From assembly GCA_963748405.1 (NCBI GenBank), contig CAVVIT010000005.1:248001-312000 (forward strand): a DNA stretch of 64,000 nucleotides, read 5' to 3'. The translations under genes were made by a program, and so were the position numbers. Shown here piece by piece: positions 46,303 through 54,882 of the stretch; positions within the stretch are counted from its first letter, which is position 1, and each line of letters begins with the position of its first letter. Source of the stretch: Fen-1273 sp963748405. GTDB taxonomy: Bacteria > Bacteroidota > Ignavibacteria > UBA10030 > UBA6906. The notes beneath the pieces were generated by a model. The model did not search any database and was not told the DNA's origin. It saw only the letters and a list, made by a program, of their open reading frames with translations.

Positions 46303-46581
46303 GTGAGTCGAAAGAAATACACCGCGGAACAGATCGTTGCTAAGCTTAGGGAAGCCGAAGTCCTTCTCGCCAAGAATATGTCTCTCGCCGAAGTCTGCCG
46401 CCAGCTCGAGGTTACAGACGTCACCTACTACCGGTGGCGCAAGGAGTTTGGCGGCCTGCGCGTCGATCAAGCCAAACGCCTCAAAGAGATCGAGCTTGAG
46501 AACACCCGCCTGCGGAAAGTTGTCGCCGATCTGACCATCGATAATGCGATCCTGAAGGAGGCGGCCCGGGGAAACTTCTAA
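46303..46581 (+). CDS. IS3-family transposase OrfA
   Basis: A 92-residue helix-turn-helix protein starting at GTG 46303 after AAAGGAGG. It begins SRKKYTAEQIVAKLREAEVL, has the helix pair MSLAEVCRQLEVTDVTYYRW, and a leucine-zipper-like end (IELENTRLRKVVADLTIDNA). It binds the ends of the element and feeds into OrfB by frameshifting. Confidence 0.93.
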   Translation: MSRKKYTAEQIVAKLREAEVLLAKNMSLAEVCRQLEVTDVTYYRWRKEFGGLRVDQAKRLKEIELENTRLRKVVADLTIDNAILKEAARGNF

Positions 46582-47423
46582 GCCCGGCTAAGAAACGCCG
46601 GGCAGTCGACCGAATCCAGGAGGACCTTGGATACTCGGAACGACGCATCTGTGCAGCATTAGAGCAGCCACGATCAACTCAGCGCCACGAAGTGATCGCC
46701 AATGTCGAAGGGGATCGCTTACGGGACAGGATCACATCCCTGGCGTGCCAGTACGGCCGATACGGCTACAGACCGATTACGGCGCTGTTGAGAGGCGAAG
46801 GCTGGTGTGTCAACCACAAGCGTGTTGAGCGTGTTTGGAGAGAGGAAGGGCTTAAAGTACCACAGAAACAGCGTAAACGGCGACGACTCTGGCTCAACAA
46901 GGGATCGTGCGTTCGCTTACGAGCGCTGTATCCGAACCACGTATGGAGCTACGACTTTGTCTCCGATCGGACGAGTGACGGGAGGCCCATCCGCATCCTC
47001 AACGTGATCGATGAGTTCTCGCGGAAGAGTCTGCTGATGTATGTCGCGCGAAAGATCAGGGCGATTGACGTGCTTGAATGTCTGGCTGAATTGTTTATCA
47101 TTCACGGCACACCAGACTACATCCGCTCGGATAACGGTCCGGAGTTCGTTGCAGAGATCCTCCGTGGCTGGTTGCAGCGCCTGGGCGTGAAGACGCTCTT
47201 CATCGAGCCGGGAAGCCCCTGGGAGAATGGGTACATCGAATCATTCAACGGCAAGCTAAGATACGGACTCCTGGACGGGGAGATCTTCGATACGATTCTC
47301 GAGGCGAGGGTTGTGACAGAAACCTGGAGGAGAGAATACAACACGATAAGGCCACACAGCTCTCTTGGATACAAACCACCAGCACCTGAAGCCTACGCAC
47401 CTCTTCAGCTCGCCAATCCCTGA
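46572..47423 (+). CDS. IS3-family transposase OrfB (via -1 frameshift)
   Basis: The DDE half of the transposase. The catalytic residues are in VWSYDFVSDRT, IRSDNGPEFVA and SPWENGYIESFNGKL, with the typical end EYNTIRPHSSLGYKPPAPEA. In this frame the protein runs back without stops to the end of orfA (KLLSPAKKRRAVDRIQEDLG), so a -1 shift near GGGAAAC at 46569-46575 would create the OrfAB fusion. An internal GTG at 46692 could start a separate OrfB. Confidence 0.92.
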   Translation, partial: KLLSPAKKRRAVDRIQEDLGYSERRICAALEQPRSTQRHEVIANVEGDRLRDRITSLACQYGRYGYRPITALLRGEGWCVNHKRVERVWREEGLKVPQKQRKRRRLWLNKGSCVRLRALYPNHVWSYDFVSDRTSDGRPIRILNVIDEFSRKSLLMYVARKIRAIDVLECLAELFIIHGTPDYIRSDNGPEFVAEILRGWLQRLGVKTLFIEPGSPWENGYIESFNGKLRYGLLDGEIFDTILEARVVTETWRREYNTIRPHSSLGYKPPAPEAYAPLQLANP

Positions 47424-48427
47424 AGAGTCAAATCCAACTCTGAGATTGGCACAACAACCGGGGGCAGGTCACTCGCCTCACCATCGACCGCGCCAGGCTC
47501 GCGGTGAAGCTTAATGACCACCCCCGTGAGAAGGATCCCCTCGTTAGGTGATTCTCGTCTCAGGGCAGCCGCTCCTTCAAACAGGGTTTCTGCCTCAAAC
47601 CTCTCAAATGTGAACAGAGTGGATTGCTCCTTCTCTGGCAATTTAGGCGCCCACGAAATGCCAAGGTCGATATGATCAAGATGCTCCGATTGAATCAGCA
47701 TTCCCCCAATCGCCTCGCAGAGGTTGGCGCTGACGCCTTCTCTTACGCTATCGATGAATGATTGAAATCCGCCCGAGGATTTGCTGATTGTCGCCGCTCC
47801 TTTCGTTGCATCAAGTGCCTTTGACAAAGTACGCGTCACGCGGCGAGGGAAAGGTGGCTCAAAAAGATTGTAGTTCTTGATCTTATCCTCAGCCAACATC
47901 GGCTCCACCCTTGATAAAATCGTGATCACGTAGCTTCCCCTCTCCGACTGTCCCAACTCCAGCCACTTTAGATACTCATCAACCTCGGATGCCCTCCGCG
48001 AGGGAAGAACTTTCTTCGGCACCAGCGTCGCCGAGGCAGCGGCTTCCATCATCTCCAACCCGAGTGACACGATGCCTGCGCTCGATCGAAAATGCGTGGA
48101 AGCAAGTTTTGTATTGGCTTCAGGTGCGCGGATTCTGATGACGTCCACTCCTGCCAAATTGATATCATTCAGAATATCCATCTGCGATCTGCCTTCGACC
48201 CGCTCAAGCACTTTTAATGCCTGAGAGATCCGAGTCGCGTAGTCATCCGTGACGCTTGTCGATGGTAGAAGCAATTCCGCCTCAGACACACCCTCACCGT
48301 GGATCCACAAATGGGCCTTCTCCTGATTGCTCGGTAGTAGTCGCCAACCCCGTCTTTCGAGATAAGAAGAAATGTCCAGCGGAGCAACGCTTGACAAGGC
48401 AGATCGATCATTAATTGTTGCTTTCAA
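47405..48427 (-). CDS. Uncharacterised partner of DUF4365 protein, C-terminus replaced by IS3 sequence
   Basis: A 340-residue protein of unknown function. It starts with TTG at 48427, where TTGA overlaps the TGA of the DUF4365 gene, so the two are translationally coupled. Recognisable blocks are LDISSYLERRGWRLLP, VTDDYATRISQALKVLERVE, DVIRIRAP and ERGSYVITILSRVEP, which look like a conserved folded protein, not a nuclease or helicase. The last 21 residues (from DLPPVVVPISELDLTLQG) are read from the IS3 right end, so the natural C-terminus has been lost. Likely a helper, sensor or regulator of the nuclease-like neighbour; this is inference from the pairing. Confidence 0.6.
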   Translation of the reverse strand: MKATINDRSALSSVAPLDISSYLERRGWRLLPSNQEKAHLWIHGEGVSEAELLLPSTSVTDDYATRISQALKVLERVEGRSQMDILNDINLAGVDVIRIRAPEANTKLASTHFRSSAGIVSLGLEMMEAAASATLVPKKVLPSRRASEVDEYLKWLELGQSERGSYVITILSRVEPMLAEDKIKNYNLFEPPFPRRVTRTLSKALDATKGAATISKSSGGFQSFIDSVREGVSANLCEAIGGMLIQSEHLDHIDLGISWAPKLPEKEQSTLFTFERFEAETLFEGAAALRRESPNEGILLTGVVIKLHREPGAVDGEASDLPPVVVPISELDLTLQGLAS

Positions 48428-48948
48428 GGCAATCCCCCACTCTCAAGTCGATCAAAAATCGCATTGAGGCCACCTACATCAAATAACTGGCTTCGCGGGA
48501 TTGCAACACTTTTTGTTCCCTTGTTGGCACTTGCTGGCTCGCCGCGGAGCGAAATCCAATACCCACACTTTCTGAGAATCAGTTGTGCTTCATCGTGTTG
48601 AGTCCACTGAGAGAAATCATCGGGGATGAGAATTACCACTAATATGCGCGGAACGGCGAGGTTTGATGAACGGAGCTCATCGTAGTTCTTGAGGTCAAGG
48701 GTATAACTCACGTGATCATCACGAAGACAATCACGGTAGGTTGCCTTCAACTGCAGGTCCAACTGCGGTGAACGAACAGGGGTTGACGAGCTTTTTCTCT
48801 TGAGAATCCCATCCACACTGTCGTAGTCAACACTTGTCCACTCAACGGAGCAACCAACAACGGAAGCGATGGCCTTTACATAGGCCTTGGAGAACTGCTC
48901 CATACGCCAAGTATCTTCGTCAAGAATAGATCCCGTAATTCTCGCCAT
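48424..48948 (-). CDS. DUF4365-like protein (PD-(D/E)XK-type nuclease fold suspected)
   Basis: A 174-residue protein. The central segment SPQLDLQLKATYRD, followed by VSYTLDLKNYDELRSSNLAV and PRILVVILIPDDF, matches DUF4365, whose D-x-Q-x-K core resembles PD-(D/E)XK nuclease active sites; here Asp and Lys appear as LDLQLKAT at about 60-67. DUF4365 proteins are common in mobile islands and near restriction or other defence genes. It is the first gene of a two-gene unit with the uncharacterised 340-residue partner and lies 334 bp from the integrase. A nuclease activity is inferred from family, not shown. Confidence 0.72.
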   Translation of the reverse strand: MARITGSILDEDTWRMEQFSKAYVKAIASVVGCSVEWTSVDYDSVDGILKRKSSSTPVRSPQLDLQLKATYRDCLRDDHVSYTLDLKNYDELRSSNLAVPRILVVILIPDDFSQWTQHDEAQLILRKCGYWISLRGEPASANKGTKSVAIPRSQLFDVGGLNAIFDRLESGGLP

Positions 48949-49281
48949 CGGTCAAGTCGCCTCGTCAATAACTTAAGCCGACCAAGTACTAAAAGGAAAG
49001 AACCTGGGATAACTGGTCAGCAAAGAAATGTCTGCACTTGTAACGCATGATTGATTTAGTGTGAGAACGCTTGACCTCGGGAGTGGGTCTTTGCGGAAGA
49101 ACTTGGAGCAATTGATGAGTCTGTTCGTACTTGTCGCATTTATGCAAGGGAAAGATATTCCTAATATCTACGAGAATCAACTTGACACGTGTCTTCTCAA
49201 GTTTGCCAGATGCTTAAAAAGTCAACGGTTCAGGACGCGCACGTCCATTGATTCGGACACTACTTTTAGGTCTACCCTGGA
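48949..49281. other. 333-bp gap upstream of the DUF4365 operon
   Basis: No gene is supported. On the minus strand a TTGACG lies about 20 bases before the DUF4365 ATG, without a clear -10, and no strong ribosome site is seen. The region also follows the stop of the integrase, so it should contain both a promoter and the integrase 3' end signals. Confidence 0.35.
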
Positions 49282-50322
49282 TCAGTTCAGAGAAACCGTT
49301 ATCCTATTGACCGTGCCATGGAGATGTTCGGGCTGGAGATGGCTGTACACTTCCGTTACACTGGGAGATGAGTGGCCCAGGAGCTTCTGGACTTCGTAGA
49401 GTGATACTCCTGCTTGGACAAGCCAACTCGCAAACGCGTGCCTCGTGCTATGAAAGTGAAGCCGATCATCAAGGCCAGCTGCCCGAACGGCCTTCTTGAA
49501 TCGATGACTTGCGTAGCTCTCGCTCATCTGATGTCCTCGAACGTGGAACACAAGTCGCGATTCACCTGACGTCCGTTCCCTCCTCGTCAAGAGAAGTCGC
49601 CAAAGCACATCGTTCATCGGTATTACCCTCTCTCGCTTGCTCTTTGTTGTGAAAGTGCGCGTGTTCCTGATGGTTATCAGGCGAGCAGTGAAGTCCGCGG
49701 CTGACCACTCCAGGGAGAGCAACTCGCCCAGTCTCATTCCCGTCAACGCGGCAGTCAGAACACATTCCTTGAAGTCTCTGTCCACAATAGCCGAGAGGAG
49801 TTTCTGAAATTCCTCCACACTGAAGAATACTGGCGGGAGTTCGGGTGGCTTCGGCTTCGGCACGTCGCGGAATGGATTGTGGACCACGTATCTCCAGCGT
49901 CGCGCTGTCTCGAAGGCCGAACCGAGCGCAAGGTAATACTTCCTGGCAGTCCAAGCGCTGGCCTCCTTTGTCTTCAAGCCCAGAAATTTCTCGACCTCAC
50001 GGACGCCAACCTTGTGCATAGGCAGATCGCCCGAAACACGGAGGAATTCGGTCAGCGCGACCTTGTTCGCTCGGACGGTCTTCGGGGTATGAATTCCCGC
50101 AGAGTGTAACAGGAACTCGTTGCTGAAGCACGAGAGAGAAGTCCGCTTCAGGATAGATTCTCTCTCTCGTTCCTCGGACTTGAAATCCCGAAGAAATTTC
50201 AGTGCATCAGATTTGAGTTTGCTGCGCGTGGATACTGCGTGACGCCTGGAGAGCTCATCGAAGTAGAAGAGATAGTAGACTCCGTTCTTCGCTTTGGAGA
50301 GAAACATCGGTGCCCCCTTCAT
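49282..50322 (-). CDS. Tyrosine recombinase/integrase of the island
   Basis: A 346-residue phage-type integrase. The N-terminal part (YYLFYFDELSRRHAVSTRSK) is an arm-binding-like segment, then a SAM-like core-binding domain (KTVRANKVALTEFLRVSGDL), and the catalytic domain with Arg in LTGMRLGELLSLEW, the HxxR box HSTRHAFASWLV, and the LLGHSSPSVTEVYSHL block with the nucleophilic Tyr. It is 69 bp from the tRNA-Thr gene and reads away from it, which fits site-specific integration into that tRNA. All catalytic residues are present. Confidence 0.95.
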   Translation of the reverse strand: MKGAPMFLSKAKNGVYYLFYFDELSRRHAVSTRSKLKSDALKFLRDFKSEERERESILKRTSLSCFSNEFLLHSAGIHTPKTVRANKVALTEFLRVSGDLPMHKVGVREVEKFLGLKTKEASAWTARKYYLALGSAFETARRWRYVVHNPFRDVPKPKPPELPPVFFSVEEFQKLLSAIVDRDFKECVLTAALTGMRLGELLSLEWSAADFTARLITIRNTRTFTTKSKRERVIPMNDVLWRLLLTRRERTSGESRLVFHVRGHQMSESYASHRFKKAVRAAGLDDRLHFHSTRHAFASWLVQAGVSLYEVQKLLGHSSPSVTEVYSHLQPEHLHGTVNRITVSLN

Positions 50323-50346
50323 TTCAGGGAGCTGATTGCAGATTGC

Positions 50347-50368
50347 AGTGCAGAGTTTAGTGCAGAGT
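50347..50368. repeat. Tandem AGTGCAGAGT direct repeats between integrase and tRNA
   Basis: AGTGCAGAGT occurs at 50347-50356 and 50359-50368, a 12-bp period. The position between the int start and the attachment site is where integrase arm sites usually lie. Confidence 0.45.
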
Positions 50369-50391
50369 GTAACTTGAAGTGGCGAATACAG

Positions 50392-50463
50392 AGCTGAAGG
50401 TGGGATTTGAACCCACGACCTGCGGTTTACGAAACCGCTGCTCTACCGCTGAGCTACTTCAGC
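50392..50463 (-). tRNA. tRNA-Thr (anticodon CGT), island attachment gene
   Basis: A full cloverleaf: acceptor stem GCTGAAG / CTTCAGC, D stem GCTC / GAGC, anticodon stem GCGGT / ACCGC with loop TTCGTAA (anticodon CGT), T stem GTGGG / CCCAC with loop TTCAAAT. The discriminator base is U, and CCA is not encoded. The 3' part (50391-50434) is the 44-bp sequence repeated at 35370 and 39137, so integration keeps the gene intact. Confidence 0.95.
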
Positions 50464-50590
50464 AGTCAACTGAAAAATGCCGACCAATAATACGAAAAAT
50501 AAGGGAGTCAATCAAGCGGATTATGGACGTGGATTCTCTCCTTCTTGATTGACTCCGGATCTCACTTCTGCCTGTGATCGCGGTGCATCC

Positions 50591-51235
50591 TCAGAGACTA
50601 AAATTCGCCCCTACCGTGATCGGCATCGCAGCGTTCGTGTTATTCGGTGTGAACACCAGGACGTATTTGAATTCCACGGTGAGAGCTGTTGCATGATTGA
50701 GCCGATATTCGAATCCGATACCGAAATCCAGCCCGAATTTTGTCCCTCCATCGAAGTTGACATCGTCTGAAGTGAGGGTCGCGCTCCGGCCTGATTTATC
50801 GGATCCGCTCAAATCGCTGAGGCTTATGGAGTGGATTCCCAATCCAAAGAGTGCATACGGAGTGATCGCGGATTTCGTCGGTATTTTCCCCAGCGCCTCA
50901 AGTGCCACGATGAAGGCACTGATGTTCCCACCTGAGAGACTTGTAACATCTGAGGCCTGCAGACCAAACTGAGAGGCCACGAGCGGCTTGAGTTTATCTT
51001 TGTCTGAGGCAAAAGTGTAGTATTCGACATTCAGCCTGGCAGAGAAGAATTTGGCGATTTCTGCGTCAACATGTCCCCCTCCTCCGTACCCGATGCCGTA
51101 GAAGTCCTTCCAGTTTTGCTCAAATGCGGATATTGCGATCCCTGCCTGAGGACCGACCGAAAACCGGACATCTTGAGCATTCGCAAGGGCGATCGAGAGC
51201 AGCCCGGCAACAAGAATAGCGGCCATTGATCTCAT
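50591..51235 (-). CDS. Outer-membrane beta-barrel protein
   Basis: A 214-residue protein from the ATG at 51235 (AGGAGTC upstream), with a signal peptide (MRSMAAILVAGLLSIALANA). Alternating hydrophobic strands and the closing YVLVFTPNNTNAAMPITVGANFSL, ending in a Phe-Ser-Leu, fit a small outer-membrane barrel of the OmpA/PorT-like type (FSVGPQAGIAI, ALFGLGIHSISL, FGLDFGIGFEYRL). Its function is unknown. It lies just outside the tRNA-Thr site and appears to be backbone. Confidence 0.78.
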   Translation of the reverse strand: MRSMAAILVAGLLSIALANAQDVRFSVGPQAGIAISAFEQNWKDFYGIGYGGGGHVDAEIAKFFSARLNVEYYTFASDKDKLKPLVASQFGLQASDVTSLSGGNISAFIVALEALGKIPTKSAITPYALFGLGIHSISLSDLSGSDKSGRSATLTSDDVNFDGGTKFGLDFGIGFEYRLNHATALTVEFKYVLVFTPNNTNAAMPITVGANFSL

Positions 51236-51477
51236 GATGACTCCTGAGTGTGAATTATGGCAAAACAAAAGTCGGCCACCTCCATCCGGAAGAAGCCGAC
51301 TCAAAAGAACGCACGTGAATGTACCGGTTAACGTCTCAACAGTCAACGCGCTGGCTGCTCTCTTAAGAAATGAAGGATAATTTCTGTGATTTCATCCCTT
51401 ATTTCAGCGCCAAACGCCTGCGCCACACAGTCAGGCGTGAGGGCGAGAATCGGACTCCGCCGCGAGCCCCGGTCGAA

Positions 51478-54029
51478 TCACTTCAACAGCAAGAGCTTCT
51501 TTGCAGACACATATGTTCCAGCCACTATTTGGTAAAAATATACGCCGCTCGCGAGATCGCCGCCGTCAAAGCGCACGTCGTGATTCCCCGCCTCTTCGTT
51601 CTCGTCTACCAGCGTCGCAACCTTCTGGCCGAGAGTGTTGAAGACCGCTAGCGTGACGTGTAATCTCGCGGGAAGTCCGTAACGGATTGTAGTGGCCGGG
51701 TTGAATGGATTTGGATAATTCTGTTCCAACCGCGCTTCTCCGGGAACGGAGGTTGCGGATTTCCCTGCGACACCACTGACAATATTGGAAGGATTAACCC
51801 AGTACAGACCGGAGCCCGCTGAACCCGCGACAAGAAGAGGGGATGCACCGTGTCCGATGGCGAGTGAAGGGAAAACCGGGTAAAATACGCCTGTGCTATA
51901 ATCCTCCCAGGTCTCCCCAAAATCGGTGGATCGCACCACGCCGCTTCCCTCAGTTGACGCATATACGACATTCGCGTTCCGCGGGTCAGATACAAAAGCA
52001 GTAACAGCAATGCTGTCGAGCTTCACCTGCCAGGTTGTCCCGCCGTCAGTTGTCTTGAGTATATTCGCATCACCGGCTGCCAGCATGACGTTCCTCTTGT
52101 CTGGTTTTATGATCAAGGTCTGAACGGTATAACCAGCGCTGGCAACCGGGAAGAATGTCCAGTGATCTCCTGCGTCTGTTGTCTTGAGTACGCCTCCCCC
52201 GATGGTAGCCTCCGTAGGGGTGGTCTGCGTTGTCGCCCAGACTGTCTGATGGTCGGCGGGATCAATGGCCAGGCTAAAAATGGGCGCGAGGCTTCCGTCA
52301 TAAAGCGGGATTCCTGTATTCATTTGCTTCCATGATTTTCCGCCATCAGTGCTTTTCGTGATGCAATTCCCGTAGTAGTTGCCTCCCAGATAGATTGTTC
52401 TTGAGGTATCGGGAACGATGGCCAGACATCCAACTTCGCTTACTGAGTCAATACGGGCAAAGGAGCCTCCCTGATCTTTTGAATGAAAGAGGTATCCCCA
52501 CCCATCCACCAGGAAGATATTGCTGGAGTTCACTGAATCAATCGCGATGCTCTGGACGCCTGAGAAGTAATGATCTCCACTCAACGAATCGTACCCCTTC
52601 GTCCACGTCTTTCCGCCATCCTGTGTTCTCCAGAAGCAACCGGTCGCACCACCCGAATACGAGTCTCCCGCATACATGTTGTTTGAGTTTTGCGGATCTA
52701 TGGCAACGCTCGCTACAGGCGCAGCGGTGATCCCCTGTGCAGACATTGCCCAGTGCTCACCGGCATCGGTTGACCTAAACACGCCTCCCGGGAAGCCGAC
52801 CACCGGCTGCGATACCGCGTACATGGTGTTCGGAGTCGAGGCGTTCAATGCTATGTCGGGGATGTGGCATGCCGCGCTATAATTGTCCAAACCAGGGATG
52901 TTTTGCAGATAGAGCGACGTCCCGAGGAGCGAACGCCACGTGGCGCCGCCATCCGTGCTCTTGTTGAAAAACTCTCCGGCATCGTACAGAATTGCGGGAG
53001 ACGCGGGATGAAAATAGAGATGATCGGTCCCGACACTGGACATCCCCCCCCCTGCTCCCCGCCACTGGAGGCTATCATAAACGAAATACGTCCCCTGAAT
53101 AACCGCACCCGGCCGGAAGGAATGGCGAGGGTCAGTGGCGAGACCATTGACTTGCCTCTCTGTATGATGTTCCTGACAGGAACGGAACTCCGTTATTCAT
53201 ATCCTGCCAGGTGGCCCCTCCATCGGTAGAACCAAAGGAGCCGTCGTATGATGTCCCCGCATACACGATGCCCGACCCGGGAGGGCCAAGGGTGAGTGTC
53301 AACACTCCGTTTGCATATGAGTCCGCCAACCCGGGGGATGCCGCTGTCCTTCATCACCCACGAGGCCCCGCCATCTTCCGATTTGTAGACATTGCCGATA
53401 CTCAGGCCTGCGCCGCCGGCCAATCCGGCGTAGAGAACACTCGTGTTCGATGAATCGATAACAATGTTGAAGACAACGAGGCTCTCATCCAGCCCTGTGC
53501 TCGATTTGCTCCAGGAATTTCCGGCATCGGTCGTCTTCCATATTCCATCAAAGTCCGTCCCTGCATAGAGTATGTTCGAATGCCGCGGGTCCATCCTGAG
53601 TTCCCGGATCGGGAAGAACGTCAAACCCGTCCGGCTCGGTTGCCAGGTTTGCCCCCCATCCGTCGACTTATAAACGCCGGCATCGCGGGTTCCCGCAAAC
53701 ACGATCTGCGCATTCGTATTGTCAACGGCAATGGACGTCGTTTCGCCGGCGCCTATGGGATAGGATTGCCAGTCATCACTGGCGGCCTGCGTCCCCTTGA
53801 GCATGACGTGTCCCGATGAAACCGAAGATCTCACGGAACTCACGCCGTCAGACACACCGTGACGGGCTGCGGAATGATTGCCCGAGACGCGATTCCCGGC
53901 CGTCGGACCAAAGCTCTCCTCCGTTGCACCGGCACGGCGGGGATCCTGCGCCTGCTGAGCAATCAATGCAAAGGGCAGGAGTGCTCCGAACAGAAGCGAA
54001 ACAACAGGTCGTGGCAGAGTGTGCTTCAT
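51478..54029 (-). pseudogene. BNR/sortilin-repeat T9SS protein, two frameshifts
   Basis: Read across two frameshifts this is one protein of about 850 residues. It begins at the ATG at 54029 with a signal peptide (MKHTLPRPVVSLLFGALLPF). It has many BNR/VPS10-type repeats with Asp-box phrases such as STDGGQTWQPSRTG, TTDAGNSWSKSSTG and KTTDGGTTWQVKLD, and a T9SS tail (LEQNYPNPFNPATTIRYGL to TYVSAKKLLLLK). The frame breaks near 53331-53336, a run of five G, and again at about 53150-53190. Both could be sequencing errors. Repeats of this kind form surface beta-propellers that bind glycans or proteins. Confidence 0.8.
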
Positions 54030-54114
54030 TCGATCCCCTTTTTGAGACATCATGGCGATTCCCGATGCGGGAAGCGGGCCTGCTCCGTCGACCCCACATC
54101 CTGTATCAAACGAC

Positions 54115-54148
54115 AAAACCCCTTCCTCGAGTACCCGAGAAAGGGGTT
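54115..54148 (-). terminator. Terminator of the RND efflux operon
   Basis: On the minus strand AACCCCTT-CTCG and CGAG-AAGGGGTT form an interrupted stem (54117-54148) followed by TTTTG. It lies 79 bp after the last gene of the operon (stop at 54228). Confidence 0.7.
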
Positions 54149-54227
54149 CTGCCATCAACCCGTGTCAGCACAAACGCTACTCAGAAAATATAGGCCAATC
54201 CTGCGCCACATTCAAGGCGTTGAGGGC

Positions 54228-54530
54228 CTACCTTGTTTCCGTCTTCAGCCGCTGTATCACAATCGGCAAAGCATCTGCAACCATGACGGATGAGGCATTC
54301 TTCTTGTCAGCATAGAATTCATCAAGGCTGGCTTTGATGTCCTCCACAGGAAAATCCGTGGTATTGATATTGCTGCCGTCAATATACCCCATAACGTAGA
54401 TGAGCCTGTCGGTTCCACCAAGGGCCAGGTACCACAGGCCATTTCTCTCCCTGGTCGTGAGGGTAGACTGTGACATGGAAACACCCGACACCAGGATAAG
54501 TGCAAGCACGACGCCAGCCAGAATTTTCAT
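54228..54530 (-). CDS. Small secreted protein
   Basis: A 100-residue protein with a signal peptide (MKILAGVVLALILVSGVSMS) and a mature part of about 80 residues with ERNGLWYLALGGTDRLIYVMGYIDG. It resembles short periplasmic proteins of the Rap1a/Tai-type only in general size. No family is firmly recognised. It begins 4 bp after the stop of the small membrane protein gene upstream and ends the efflux operon. Confidence 0.6.
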   Translation of the reverse strand: MKILAGVVLALILVSGVSMSQSTLTTRERNGLWYLALGGTDRLIYVMGYIDGSNINTTDFPVEDIKASLDEFYADKKNASSVMVADALPIVIQRLKTETR

Positions 54531-54534
54531 TGTA

Positions 54535-54840
54535 TTATCCTATCCGGCCCGAAAATGCGAGACTGAGCATGACGCTCATGCAGACGATGCCCGCGAAAAA
54601 AGCGAGGAGGCCCCACCTGTTCGTCGCCGAGATTCGCCCCGTTCTGGAGAGAACGAATCCCACCAGGGCGTTTCCCAGGCCCCACAACACGTTGACAAGG
54701 GGGGAAGACAGACCCTTCCCCGGCGGGTTGGCAAACGGGCTGGGGAAACTTTCACCGGATATGCCGTGGACGAAGTGCGGAACTGCATTGGCAAGGAAGA
54801 GGCCGGCAAAGAGGCAGGCCAGATAGTGATACCATTTCAT
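54535..54840 (-). CDS. Small three-helix membrane protein
   Basis: A 101-residue protein with three hydrophobic segments: KWYHYLACLFAGLFLANAVP, SPLVNVLWGLGNALVGFVL and WGLLAFFAGIVCMSVMLSL. The HFVHGISGESFPSPFANPPG loop between the first two is distinctive and recurs in uncharacterised membrane proteins of similar size. No function is known. It lies 42 bp after the RDD gene in the efflux operon. Confidence 0.65.
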   Translation of the reverse strand: MKWYHYLACLFAGLFLANAVPHFVHGISGESFPSPFANPPGKGLSSPLVNVLWGLGNALVGFVLSRTGRISATNRWGLLAFFAGIVCMSVMLSLAFSGRIG

Positions 54841-54882
54841 ACGAATCTCCTCAAAGGTTGCTGGAATGCGGGCTATGACATG

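Larger units (their letters stand above)
46241..47471 (+). mobile_element. IS3-family element without target duplication
   Basis: Ends TGACCTGACCCCC (46241) and, inward from 47471, TGACCTGCCCCC form the inverted repeat. The element is 1231 bp and has orfA and orfB. The flanking triplets (AGG and CTC) do not match, and each side cuts into a different gene, so the element has probably caused an adjacent deletion or recombined with another copy. Confidence 0.87.
35370..50434. mobile_element. tRNA-Thr-anchored genomic island, apparently two stacked elements
   Basis: The outer limits are direct repeats of the tRNA-Thr 3' part: 35370-35416, 39137-39183 and, within the complete gene, 50391-50434. 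A tyrosine integrase is directed away from the intact tRNA, the usual layout of integrative elements. The inner module is 39137-50434 with the integrase; the outer module is 35370-39137 without one. Contents are accessory and rich in IS and gene fragments. That each repeat marks a separate integration is inference from repeat order and orientation. Confidence 0.8.

Noticed and set aside
49061..49399. Plus-strand 112-codon frame between the DUF4365 gene and integrase
   Set aside because: Half of it is antisense to the integrase C-terminus, no ribosome site, and no recognisable domain.
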